Source of the DNA: Trachythela sp. YZ-2020
Taxonomy: Eukaryota; Cnidaria; Anthozoa; Malacalcyonacea; Clavulariidae
DNA: 64,000 nt
Direction of reading: 5' to 3'
Assembly: GCA_016169945.1 (NCBI GenBank)
Contig: JADLSH010000358.1
Span: 2,575,001-2,639,000, forward strand
Each line of letters opens with the position of its first letter. Position 1 is the first letter of the stretch. The notes under the pieces are model-generated. The model saw only the letters and a list, made by a program, of their open reading frames with translations. It made no database searches and had not been told where the DNA came from. This document shows, one piece after another, positions 54,937-64,000 of the stretch. The translations under genes were made by a program, and so were the position numbers.

Positions 54937-55643
54937 TGTATTGTATTGTGTTGTATTGTATTGTATTGTATTGTATTGTATTGTATTGTATTGTATTGTA
55001 TTGTATTGTATTGTATTGTATTGTATTGTATTGTATTGTATTGTATTGTATTGTATTGTATTGTATTGTATTGTATTGTATTGTATTGTATTGTATTGTA
55101 TTGTATTGTATTGTATTGTATTGTATTGTATTGTATTGTATTGTATTGTATTGTATTGTATTGTATTGTATTGTATTGTATTGTATTGGATTGTATTGTA
55201 TTGTATTGTATTGTATTGTATTGTATTGTATTGTATTGTATTGTATTGTATTGTATTGTATTGTATTGTGCTGTATTGTATTGTATTGTATTGTATTGTA
55301 TTGTATTGTATTGTATTGTATTGTATTGTATTGTATTGTATTGTATTGTATTGTATTGTATTGTATGTATTGTATTGTATTGTATTGTATTGTATTGTAT
55401 TGTATTGTATTGTATTGTATTGTATTGTATTGTATTGTATTGTAGTGTATTGTATTGTATTGTATTGTATTGTATTGTATTGTATTGTATTGTATTGTAT
55501 TGTATTGTATTGTATTGTATTGTATTGTATTGTATTGTATTGTATTGTATTGTATTGTATTGTATTGTATTGTATTGTATTGTGTTGTATTGTGTTGTAT
55601 TGTGTTGTATTGTATTGTGTTGTATTGTATTGTATTGTGTTGT
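54937..55643. repeat. Pentanucleotide (TTGTA)n array, about 141 units
   Basis: Nearly pure TTGTA repeats with a few substitutions (TTGGA at about 55185, TTGTG CTGTA at 55270, a one-base slip near 55366, TTGTG variants at the right end). It starts exactly where the LINE-F 3' UTR ends, so it is an expanded LINE 3' tail. Long open frames across it on both strands are artefacts of the 5-bp period. Confidence 0.97.
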
Positions 55644-56504
55644 TTAAATATGGCAAAGCAAGTAAAATAAATATAACTTGATTAAGGTCGGTTTATTCTC
55701 ATCCGAGGTTTGTCTGCAACATTGTTTGACTAAAGAAATGTCGTTAAGCTTTTCTTGGGCCAACTAGATTTTGCCATTCAAGGGTTTTAAATATTCTACC
55801 ATAGCCCAGGAGGAGAAGTAGTGGGGGGGGGGGGGTGCTGGTTAACGTCACCAGACGAGGAAATTTATGAAAAGTAGCGACTCTAGTTAAGTTCGATGCT
55901 CTGATTTAAAAAATCGATGTTATTTAGAATTACTATCATTTTAGCGGGCATTTTGGCGTATTTTGCAGGTTAAAAAACATTTTAATTAGCCCGCTGAAAT
56001 TTAATGAGCTCGAGAAGCGACAGAAAATCATTGACATTGTTTATGTCTTTAGCCGGCTGCCGGCAAGTTTCTTTTTTACACTTTTAACGACAAAATGCAC
56101 GGCTAAAATTGGTTGATCTTCAAAGCTAAAGAGCAAGAATCCACTCCAAAAAGACGAGAGGACAAAGTCTGTTGTGCCAGAAACTATTTAATAGTATAAT
56201 TGTACACAATACCAATGGCGATGTGTACACAGTGCAATGAAACTAGCATTATTCAGCCAAACTCAGGCAATTATACTAAACTAAATCAGTTCATATATTG
56301 TTCAAATAACACTTACAGTTTTTTTGTCGTTTGAGAACCGTTTTCTGCAAAAAATTAAAAAATTTTCTTTTAAATTCGGTAAGTAGAATGCCGGCATGAT
56401 GGCGGCACTGTTCATTCTATAGATGCTGCTTGCCGTAAATTTTGATTTTCTTATTCGGCTGTAAGTATATGCCCTGTAAAATTATAATAATAGTAATACA
56501 GTTG
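55644..56504. other. No gene seen
   Basis: A+T-rich sequence with a G-run of 13 at 55824-55836. No recognised feature. Confidence 0.5.
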
Positions 56505-57240
56505 ATGTTTTTGGCCATAAATATATTTTTGGTCCTCCGATCAGAACCACGCCTGGCATTTTTGCACCCGAAAGCGAATGTTGTACAAGAAATTCTTCAA
56601 TTTTGATTCTTCTTGTACGATATTTTGCATTTACATTGAACATATCATTTCTAAAAATCTGATGTTGTTTTTTTTGAATTGTTACATTTTTGGCGAGAAA
56701 ATAATGTATCAAAATTGGCGCCAAAAATGTATATAATAGATACAGGTGGTCGGTGTATAAATCTGAAAAAGCATACTGTAAGAACCTCAAATCTGAAGTC
56801 CGTTTTGTAATGGAGCAATTCATTGGAAGATATAGTAATTTGAAAATTCGTTACTAAAAATACTAAAAATTTTGTTACTAAAAATAGAACAAAATGGCGG
56901 ATTTCTTGTTTTTTGAATTGATATAACTTCGTAATGAATATTTTTAATTTAAAACGGATTATACATCAGACCACCTGTATTTATTATATCAATTTTTGGC
57001 GCCAATTTTGTCACATTATTATCCCGCCAAAAATGTAACAATTCCAAAAACAAAAAACATCAGATTTTTAGAAATGATATGTTCAATGTAAATACAAAAT
57101 ATCGTACAAGAAAAATCAAAATTGAAGAATTTCTTGTACAACACTCACTTTCGCGTGCAGAAATGCCAGGCGTGAACTCATTTTAATCCTCGCTACGCTC
57201 GGACTAAAATGAGTCTGATTCAGGCAAAAACATATTTATG
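56505..57240. repeat. Foldback element, arms about 260 bp
   Basis: 56505-56765 and 56968-57240 are reverse complements (AATTGAAGAATTTCTTGTAC, AGAAATGATATGTTCAATGT and complements), with a 200-bp loop. The arms include ATTTTTGGCGCCAA. No coding frame is kept in both arms. Confidence 0.85.
57178..57214. repeat. Small hairpin inside the right arm
   Basis: ACTCATTTTAATCC and GGACTAAAATGAGT pair around CTCGCTACGCTC. The left arm lacks this hairpin, so it was inserted or arose after the arms formed. Confidence 0.75.
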
Positions 57241-58056
57241 CCCGCGAACATCAATTATATTGTTATATTAGTGGGGCCTTTTGCCTCGTTTTCATGCATT
57301 TAGCCTCTTTTCGGTGTATGACGTCATCCGACAAGGAATGTTGCAAAAGTGAGTGATTTTGGTCAAGTTCAATGCGCTGATTGGAAAAAGGGAAATATCG
57401 GGGTTGAATGTCTCTTATTTCATACATTTAGGTTCGCTATTAGCCATCATATTTGGAACAAAGTAGCACCATCGACACCAAATTGGCACAATTACTATTT
57501 TTTAACCAAAAATTAATTGCAATCAATTACAAGATCTATAATCAAAATTTGACCTCATCAGTGTCACATACCTCATCTTCGTCGGGCAGGAAGCGTTAAA
57601 GGCTGTTTTGTCATTTAGAAGAAGCTCTTTAATGGAAACTGTCTAAATCTGGCTTTGAGATGTTGCTTCAGACCACATTTCCATCTTTACCCCAACCATG
57701 CTCTTCCGGGCTTTTTAATGGTTTTCATGCCTTGGTATGTAGGAAATATAAATATAGCTCCACTAAAATAAGCGCTTCCCTTCTATTAGACGCTCCATTA
57801 TCTGTGCCGTTTGTAGTAACTACCTGTCTACACATACAGCTCTTCGTTAAGTATCTTGGCAATTTTTCCTCCCCTTGCTCTTGCACGGTATATCCCCGAC
57901 ACAGTTATGTTGACTACCATGCATTGACCACAGTCTTGAACACTACTGACGTCCAAGCGTTAGAGTCGCCGTGCTTACTCTGGGTGGCCTGCATCATTAG
58001 TTAAAAGCAGACACATGCAATGGTATCGTAATATGTGGCTGTCTCGATCATTACAG
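57241..58056. other. No confident gene; probable intron before the second repeat exon
   Basis: A plus-strand frame at 57660-58004 shows no recognised similarity. The end, CTCGATCATTACAG at 58043-58056, is a plausible splice acceptor. Confidence 0.4.
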
Positions 58057-58323
58057 GGTCCCCTGATGTTTCAACTGAAGGTCCATCTGCTGCTGTGTCA
58101 ACGGAAAGTTCAACTGCTGCTGTGTCAACTGAAAGTCCATCTGCTGCTGTGTCAACTGAAGGTCCATCAGCTGCTGTGTTAACTGAAGGTCCATCCGCTG
58201 CTGTGTCAACTGAAGGCCCATCTGCTGCTGTGTCAACTGAAGGTCCATCCGCTGCTGTGTCAACTGAAGGCCCATCTGCTGCTGTATCAACTGAAGGTCC
58301 ATCTGCTGCTGCGTCAACTGAAG
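58057..58323 (+). CDS. Second exon with the 9-residue mucin-like repeat, 89 codons, phase 1-1
   Basis: About nine copies of the same 27-bp repeat as 36254-37600 encode EGPSAAVST-type units. The first reads PDVSTEGPSAAVSTESS. The exon begins after an AG at 58055-58056 and ends before GTAAAA at 58324. Both junctions are phase 1 and the length is exactly 267 bp. Same strand, same repeat and same phase as the exon 20 kb upstream suggest one gene, or a duplicated exon. Without splicing the frame would run on to 58460 through unrelated sequence. Confidence 0.7.
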
Positions 58324-59544
58324 GTAAAAAATTGCGCAGATATAGTCTAGTTGTAATATTTCATGCAGCGGCAGCCGACAGTGAAGTACTTAATATTCAA
58401 AAATACTCCAGTTATCAATTTCGTGCAGCGGCTGAGCCTGCAGTAAAAAAGTTAAAATAGCGATTATCTGCGTTAGTTTTGACTAATCTGAGGAGGATTC
58501 TAGGCATTTGATTGGTCCATTTGCATTTTGACTAAAGTTTGCGTGGGTCTGATTCATTTGGGCAATATTGGAGCTTTCTGATTGGCTGGTTAAAGAAATG
58601 TTCTCCTTTCTCGTTGGCTCGATTTGTTTGACTTATTCCCTCCTTGGGGTATTCAGCAGTCGCTCCTTGGGGTATTCAGCAGTCTTCAGTCCATACGAAA
58701 TAAAAATAAAGTCTTTCTGATTGCTACTTGACCGCAAAGGTTCAAATTGGTTTGAGTATCGAGTATACTGTAGATCGAAAATGTCAATTTATAAAACTGT
58801 TCAGTCTGCGTTTCAAAGTGACGATCTAAAATCCCTGGAAAAGGTGAACACAGATCTGTTCAAGCAAATGAACGCTTTGGATACAAGATCTGTCTAAGAG
58901 CTATCAATGACACCCATATCAGTCTGTCGAGAGATTTTGGCGCAGAAATTTTCATACCCAGAGTTGCTCGTCAACAAAATAAGAAGTGTACAGCGATAAG
59001 GTATATTAAAAGAGATTCTATTTATATTAGTTTATGGTCTGATACTAATACTATTACTGAGTATTACTAAGTTCACGCCGGTAAAAGCCGCTTGGCTGAA
59101 TTAGCATATATTTGAGGTTGGTCAGAAGGTCATTTATATTATTATATAGTAGAAGCATGGCGGACACTTGACAATATTGACCGCGAATTTAGTTACCCAA
59201 ACTTTCTGGCCTATTTAGTTCTACCGATTACATGCTGCAAACCTTTATAATTTATTACTTATTAGTTTCATAAAAAATAGCAGGCTTTGATATTCAAAAA
59301 CAATCTGTATAAACAACTGAAGTAATCATCTGTTATTTATAGAATTAAAGAGTATATGTATTTGACATGAAAACCATTGTTTTACCCCCCCCCTCTACAA
59401 GTGACCGCCACTGAAGAAGAATCACAGGACAAATAGAAATCGGGCTCTGCTGGGTGGGATAGGGGAGAACAACGTGACGAAGACATGATATTATTAATCC
59501 ATTCAGGACGATGCAGCTGACCTGGTGGTGTAACAGCCAACTGA
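58324..59544. other. Mostly non-coding; tandem 23-bp pair and a 38-codon frame
   Basis: CTCCTTGGGGTATTCAGCAG is tandemly duplicated at about 58640-58684. A plus-strand frame at 58781-58897 starts MSIYKTVQSAFQSDDLKSLE and stops early. A following frame reads TPISVCREILAQKFSYPELL up to about 59000. This may be a decayed gene start; I do not recognise it. Confidence 0.35.
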
Positions 59545-60276
59545 CAGGCATTCTGGAATTCCGCGATGCCGCGAATTCGCGGAATCGTCCAAAAGTCGCG
59601 GAATTCCGCGGAATTCTATTTAAATCGCGAAATTTAAACTTTGGCGAAGTATTTTTTTATTTTTCTACTAAATTCACGTTTAGTATACTTTTGTATAATC
59701 TGATACAGGGCGTTTATCGTAAAATAAAAGCCTTTAGAACTTTGAATCCTTCAAAGTGGAATGACTTGCACTTTCATTGACTTTCATCACGCCAACTAAC
59801 ATTTTGCAACTACACTTCCGGTTCACTCGAAACTAAAACAAAAATACCATGTGTTCAATACGACAATAGTAAAAATATCAGTATTCATTAACGATCTATA
59901 CCAGTTTGGTTTCGTGAAAAAAAGGTCAATAATGTTTGAAGACGATTTCAGTTTTCCATGACCATGGATAAATTATACGTTGTCAAAACATTGGCAGAGC
60001 CGTAGAGGTTCCAAATACATCGGCGAAGCCTAAATCTCACACTGCTGTCAGGTAAATACCCCACAGCGTAATTTTCACGTTGACGACGATCTGTTTTATT
60101 AATATTTCTTATGAAATAGAACTTTTATCCCTCTTTCCAATATATTTCTTACTATCTGAATTTAAATGACCATAAAATTACGGTTTATAGCTGTAGAAAT
60201 TGATATTTAGCCTAGAAACGTATGAATTTTGCCCGTGGAATTTTTTATTTTTGCCCGCGGAATTCCAGAATGCCTG
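59545..60276. mobile_element. 732-bp inverted-terminus element, possibly hAT
   Basis: The ends CAGGCATTCTGGAATTCCGC are inverted at both sides. The left end has GCGGAATTCCGC-type palindromes repeated at 59573-59625. Flanks CAACTGA and CAGCTGA are similar, but no exact 8-bp duplication is seen, so the hAT assignment is tentative. Internal frames have no transposase motif. Confidence 0.7.
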
Positions 60277-60845
60277 CAGCTGAGTAAGATCAGGGTGGTA
60301 GCAGTCTGGAGCGTTGTAAGAAAAGTCAGTAAAGAGTGGTCGGCATTGGCAAGTAATGGTTATAGATTTGTCTGCGTTGATGCAATGGATGTCCTTATTA
60401 GCGTAATGAATTATATCCCATCCAGCTGAAAGAATATCTGAAAGTTGAGCTTGACAAAGATTCAAATGTAAACATGAACGAGAGCGTGAAATAAGGGCAT
60501 GGAGAGATTCTAAAGAACAAAACGATGAAACAAAAAAATAATTCAACAGGTGTACAAAACCTTGACAGATATTCTATTTCCTGCTTCCGAAGCTTCGTCT
60601 CTTCGTCCACGTCTGGCGTAAAGTGCTCTCCTGATTCCTTACCTATGTCGGCTGCCAGATCATCTCGATTGTGTCTCCGTAAAGCCCACAACGAAGATTA
60701 TCGATCTGGCAAAGAACCGATAAGGACGAAAACAGTACAGGGTAGGGTGACTGTAATGTTATGGTTGCAGTCTGTTTGAAGTCCGTCTATGTTGGTCAAT
60801 CGTTCAATCGAAACGCTTTTTCCAAACCACCACATCTGCCCTAGC
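60277..60845. other. No confident gene
   Basis: Overlapping frames at 60398-60779 on both strands show no similarity I recognise. Sequence to the left of the LTR is the presumed insertion target. Confidence 0.4.
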
Positions 60846-60997
60846 TGTTATAATATGCTTTATGTTCATGTGCATGTATTTGTATGCTAATTAATTTATT
60901 CATAATTTGTCTACATATATTGTTGTTGACCTCAAATAAAGTTTGTTCTTTAGCGTTAGTTTGGTCGTTAACGTTAGTCTGACCGAACGTTATAACA
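60846..60997 (+). repeat. 5' LTR of Ty3/gypsy element 2
   Basis: A 152-bp segment starts TGTTATAATATGC and ends CGTTATAACA, so it has the TG...CA ends within an 8-bp inverted repeat TGTTATAA/TTATAACA. AATAAAG at 60939-60945 is a likely polyadenylation signal. The partner LTR would lie beyond the window. Confidence 0.8.
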
Positions 60998-61000
60998 TAG

Positions 61001-61018
61001 TGGCAGCGTGGCTTAAAG
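61001..61018 (+). promoter_or_regulatory. Primer-binding site of Ty3/gypsy element 2
   Basis: TGGCAGCGTGGCTTAAAG begins three bases after the LTR; TGG pairs with a tRNA CCA end. It differs from that of element 1, so the two are separate families. Confidence 0.7.
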
Positions 61019-61129
61019 CAACTCATAACGAATACTCACAATAGTCGTCGACAATATATACCGTCAACGGCATGGCCAAAGAAACGAATGAGCCGCCTTA
61101 AGGCCAAATACCTCAAGTGCAAGCGACTC

Positions 61130-62220
61130 AATCGGCAATGTTTCTTCAAATATTACCGCCTCAGCCTCTCGATTTAAGAAGCAGTGGCGAGATTGCTGCT
61201 AACTGGAAATTATGGAAGGAAAAATACATACAGTAACTATTTCGTTATCTCGAGATTAGAACAAGAAAGCGAACAATATCAGTTAGAGATGTTTAAATAT
61301 GCGATCGAAGACAATGGTCTAAAGGTCATTAAAACATTTAGTTATGCAATTGGGGAGAATGCAAATGACTGGCGTGTGCTCATGAAGAAAATAGAAAAAC
61401 ATTGCATTGATGAAGTTAACGAAATCTACGAAAGATATTGTGTTACAGCTTAAACGGGCGAACCGAGGCCGCGTTTGAATATTTTGCATATTTTGAAATT
61501 AAAACAAGTCAATCACGCGATCGAAATTTTTTAAATTTTCAAAAATTATAACCGAAATTTACATTTGTATTGTTCAGTTATAATTGTTTGAAAATTTAAA
61601 AAATTATGATTGCGTGATTGGCTAGTTTTAATTTAAAAATATGAAAAATATGCAAACGCGGCTTCTGTTTGCCCGTTTAAGCTGTAACAGACGTGATAAA
61701 CTTCCAACCGAGTCTGTGGACAACTTCGTCGCTAAGTTAAAGACCCTGGCAAAGACTTGCAATTTTTGTGAGTGCCTTCGCGATAGTTTAATTCATGATC
61801 GAATTGTCTTGGGAATAAAGAATGAACAAACTACAAAGAAACTACTAAGAACAAGAGGGCTCACCATGAATCGTTGCATATATATGTGACGAAGCGAGGA
61901 GATTACGAACATGCAAATGAAATCTCTTGTAGACTCTGAAGATATCAATCAAGTTAAGCCAAAAGGCTTCGAAGGGAATACAGGCTCGCAAATTGGAAAG
62001 AAGATTACTTGCAAATTCTGTGGCTACGAACACGTACCTAATAAAAAAGAAATGTCCTGCATGGGACTTGTAACCGACGCAAAGGGCAAAACCATTTTCC
62101 CAAGAAATGCAAGAAAGCCTACGTTTACAGTATCGAGGGTGAAGAGGAGCTTGAAGAAATCAGTATGGTTAAAGTCCAAGCGGTACAAGAAAGGCTGTGT
62201 TTGCGAAAATGATCATCGGT
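61130..62220 (+). pseudogene. Ty3/gypsy element 2 gag, interrupted by a MITE
   Basis: Pieces in order are NWKLWKEKYIQ-like sequence near 61200, RLEQESEQYQLEMFKYAIED, DEVNEIYERY up to 61440, the MITE, then NRRDKLPTESVDNFVAKLKT, LAKTCNFCECLRDSLIHDRI and KKLLRTRGLT. A partial zinc-knuckle region (TCKFCGYEHVPNKKEMSC) follows near 62008-62060 with the rest out of frame. Besides the MITE there are at least three frame changes, so this gag is dead. Confidence 0.8.
61441..61689. mobile_element. 249-bp MITE inserted in gag
   Basis: The ends TGTTACAGCTTAAACGGGC are perfect inverted repeats, and most of the element folds (AAAATATGCAAA-type words on both sides). It cuts the gag frame between ERY and NRRDKL. 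No clear target duplication is visible. Confidence 0.88.
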
Positions 62221-62221
62221 A

Positions 62222-63380
62222 AAGAATCTGTAAGTTTCAGATCGACTGCGGTGCAAGTGCGAATATTCTACAGCTCAAGTTTGCCAAAGGTACAGAACTT
62301 TCTCCGAGTACAAAAACACTTGTCATGTGGAATAGCACAAAGGTCAAACCCGTGGGAGCTTGTACTCTACCAGTGAACAAGTACGAGGTTAGATTTCTGG
62401 TCGTCAAGGAGGACCTCCCACCATTGCTGGGTCTAAATGCGGTAGAGAGAATAAAATTGTTAACTGTTCACAGCGAAAACTTTGTCAATGTCGTAGAAAA
62501 GTCTAACGAGAACCTTGCAATCAAATATCCAGATGTTTTTGATGAGAAACTTGGAACACTGCCTGGCAAAGTTCATCTTCAAGTAGATGCAAACTCTAAA
62601 CCTGTGGTGTTACCAGCGAGAAAGATGCCTGTGGCTGTAAGGGAGAAGTTCAAGAAGGGACTGAAAAGACTAGAGGATCTTAAAGTCATCGCCCTTGTTG
62701 ACGAATCAACTGACTGGGTCAGCCAAATCGTGAGTGCTATAAAGAAATCCGGTTCGTTACGCGTTTCCATAAATCCGAAACCCTTGAATGCTGCTTTGAA
62801 GAGGGAACGTTATCGATTTCCTGTGATTGACGAACTGTTACCTGACCTGACGGATGCCTATGTGTTTACTAAGGTGGATCTAGCGTCAGCCTTCTGGCAT
62901 CTCGAATTGGATGACAAGTCCAGTCTCCTTACAGCCTTTGCAACTCCTTATGGTCGGTTCCGAAGGCTTCGCCTTCCATTTGGTCTCAATGTTTCGAGCG
63001 AAATATTCCAGAAGCGTCTAAATCAAGAGTTACAAGGGATACCTGGCATCAAATGCATCGCCGACGATATCTTGATATATAGTACAAGTGAAGCTGATCA
63101 TGACAGGAACTTGGCCAACTTCATGTGTAGATGCATAAAGGGCATAAAGTTAAATGCCCAGAAGCTAGAATTCAAGTGTAAAGAAGTCCCATTTCATGGA
63201 CATCTGTTGACCACCGAAGGTCTGAAACCCAATCCAGAGAAAATTAGAGCAATAACAGAAATTCCTCGTCCAAAGAACCGAGACGACTTTGCTACGCCTA
63301 AACGGGATGATAACCAATCTCAGTCGTTTCCTGCCCCATTTATCGGACGTTATGAAGCCTATGCGAGATCTTATCCATAA
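62222..63380 (+). pseudogene. Ty3/gypsy element 2 protease and reverse transcriptase
   Basis: FQIDCGASANIL near 62230-62270 is the protease active site, with DCG in place of the usual D-S/T-G. The open frame from 62325 continues with LVVKEDLPPLLGLNAVERI and the reverse transcriptase (VFTKVDLASAFWHLELDD, FGLNVSSEIFQKRL, CIADDILIY with the catalytic Asp pair, HGHLLTTEGLKPNPEKI). The palm looks intact. The frame is lost near 63290, after PRPKNRDD, and the protein continues in another frame. Confidence 0.85.
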
Positions 63381-63747
63381 AGATGTTGAGTGGAGTTGGA
63401 ATGACGCTCATGAGAAAGCCTGGAGTAACGTGAAGAAGTTCATTTCGGCTGAACCAGTTTTAGCATACTACCAATGCGCAGAACAGCTGGAAATACAATG
63501 TGACAGTAGTCAAAGTGGTCTTGGAGCTATGTCAAACCAGAACGGACAGCCCATCGCGTATTCCAGCCGAGCTTTGACGGAAACTGAAAATCGTTATGCC
63601 CAAATAGAAAAGGAGATGTTGGCTGTAGTTGTCGCAGTTGAAAAGTTCAACGATTATACATTTGGTCGAAAGACAATTTACTTGGATCACAAACCTCTTC
63701 AGTCGATTCTTAAGAAACCCCTAGATCGGGCACCGACGAGGGTGTAG
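63289..63747 (+). pseudogene. Ty3/gypsy element 2 RNase H
   Basis: After a frameshift the protein continues with NLSRFLPHLSDVMKPMRDLI, LEIQCDSSQSGLGAM (first RNase H Asp), AYSSRALTETENRYAQIEKE (Glu) and IYLDHKPLQSIL (Asp). It ends at a TAG (63745-63747) directly after RAPTRV. That stop lies in the middle of the usual polyprotein, and the same frame continues beyond it. Confidence 0.85.
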
Positions 63748-64000
63748 GGAATGATTCTTTGTTTGCAAAAGTACAAGAGACCGAGAGATATAACTCTCTC
63801 CAAATCCTGAAGGCCGTAATTCAACAGGGCTGACCTGAACACATAAATGCCCTACAAGATATCATCTCTCCATATTACAACATGAGAGATGAAATGTCCG
63901 TTCAAGATGGACTCATTTTAAAAAAGGAGAGAGTGGTGGTTCCACGAGCCATTGGAAGCGATCTGCTTAAGAGAGACAATGCGCATCTTGGTGTCAATGG
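63748..64000 (+). pseudogene. Ty3/gypsy element 2 integrase N-terminus (runs off the right edge)
   Basis: Past the TAG the same frame resumes as GMILCLQKYKRPRDITLSK. After further breaks MSVQDGLILKKERVVVPRAI and LLKRDNAHLGVNG mark the start of the integrase zinc-binding domain at the window edge. The catalytic integrase core and 3' LTR are outside. Confidence 0.75.

Noticed and set aside
54760..55681. Long open frames with CIVLY- or NTIQY-type repeats on both strands
   Set aside because: They follow from a 5-bp repeat that contains no stop in these frames; there is no start context or similarity.
57660..58004. 114-residue plus-strand gene
   Set aside because: No recognisable motif on either strand and no splice support; it lies in what appears to be an intron.

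Overview
This is a eukaryotic window, A+T-rich and intron-bearing, and almost entirely built from transposable elements. The mix of elements (CR1/L2-like LINEs, one with a 2A-like motif, Penelope-like elements, Ty3/gypsy elements, Tc1-mariner, hAT-like and Mutator-like DNA transposons, foldback elements and a tRNA-derived SINE) fits an invertebrate. Broken genes of a multi-copy type I associate with cnidarians make a cnidarian the best guess, but the sequence does not prove it. No bacterial operon, CRISPR array, rRNA or convincing functional tRNA is present.

Layout. 1-1676: the 5' half of a minus-strand LINE (ORF1 plus the start of the endonuclease). 2.1-8.8 kb: a SINE, a hairpin, a 2.37 kb long-terminal-inverted-repeat element (3893-6258) with an exact 8-bp target duplication, and small MITEs. 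8.8-13.1 kb: a minus-strand LINE broken by the 3' ends of two other LINEs, plus a related fragment split by a mariner MITE whose empty site survives 2 kb away. 13.2-15.6 kb: two mariner-type transposase pseudogenes head to head. 18.6-20.4 kb: two Penelope-like fragments in inverted orientation, with hammerhead-like termini. 20.8-22.9 kb: a duplicated repeat unit. 23.5-28.0 kb: a complete, young Ty3/gypsy element (identical 150-bp LTR cores, 5-bp target duplication) sitting inside a broken gene. 28.9-35.4 kb: SINE pieces, a LINE 3' end, hairpins and telomere-like repeats.

38.2-55.6 kb is the centrepiece. A plus-strand LINE with a 2A-like motif is interrupted in its endonuclease by a 14.4 kb insertion (38817-53235). 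The insertion has terminal inverted repeats, subterminal arrays rich in AGGAATTCCT and an apparent 2-bp CA target duplication; removing it rejoins the reading frame. Nested inside are a foldback cluster, a hAT MITE, and a 7.9 kb element (42525-50437) with an exact 10-bp target duplication. That element contains a further 5.85 kb element with about 1 kb inverted termini. The innermost element carries an unusual zinc-finger/DDE-like transposase broken by one apparent frameshift. The LINE ends in a pentanucleotide tail that has expanded to about 0.7 kb. The right edge (60.8-64.0 kb) is the 5' part of a second Ty3/gypsy element with a MITE in its gag.

Host genes. Two plus-strand exons (36254-37600 and 58057-58323) encode a 9-residue Ser/Thr/Pro-rich repeat. 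Both are flanked by splice-like sites in phase 1-1, so they may belong to one mucin-like gene with large TE-filled introns. A third phase 1-1 exon candidate lies at 16182-16448. Everything else with coding similarity looks like transposon or pseudogene sequence.
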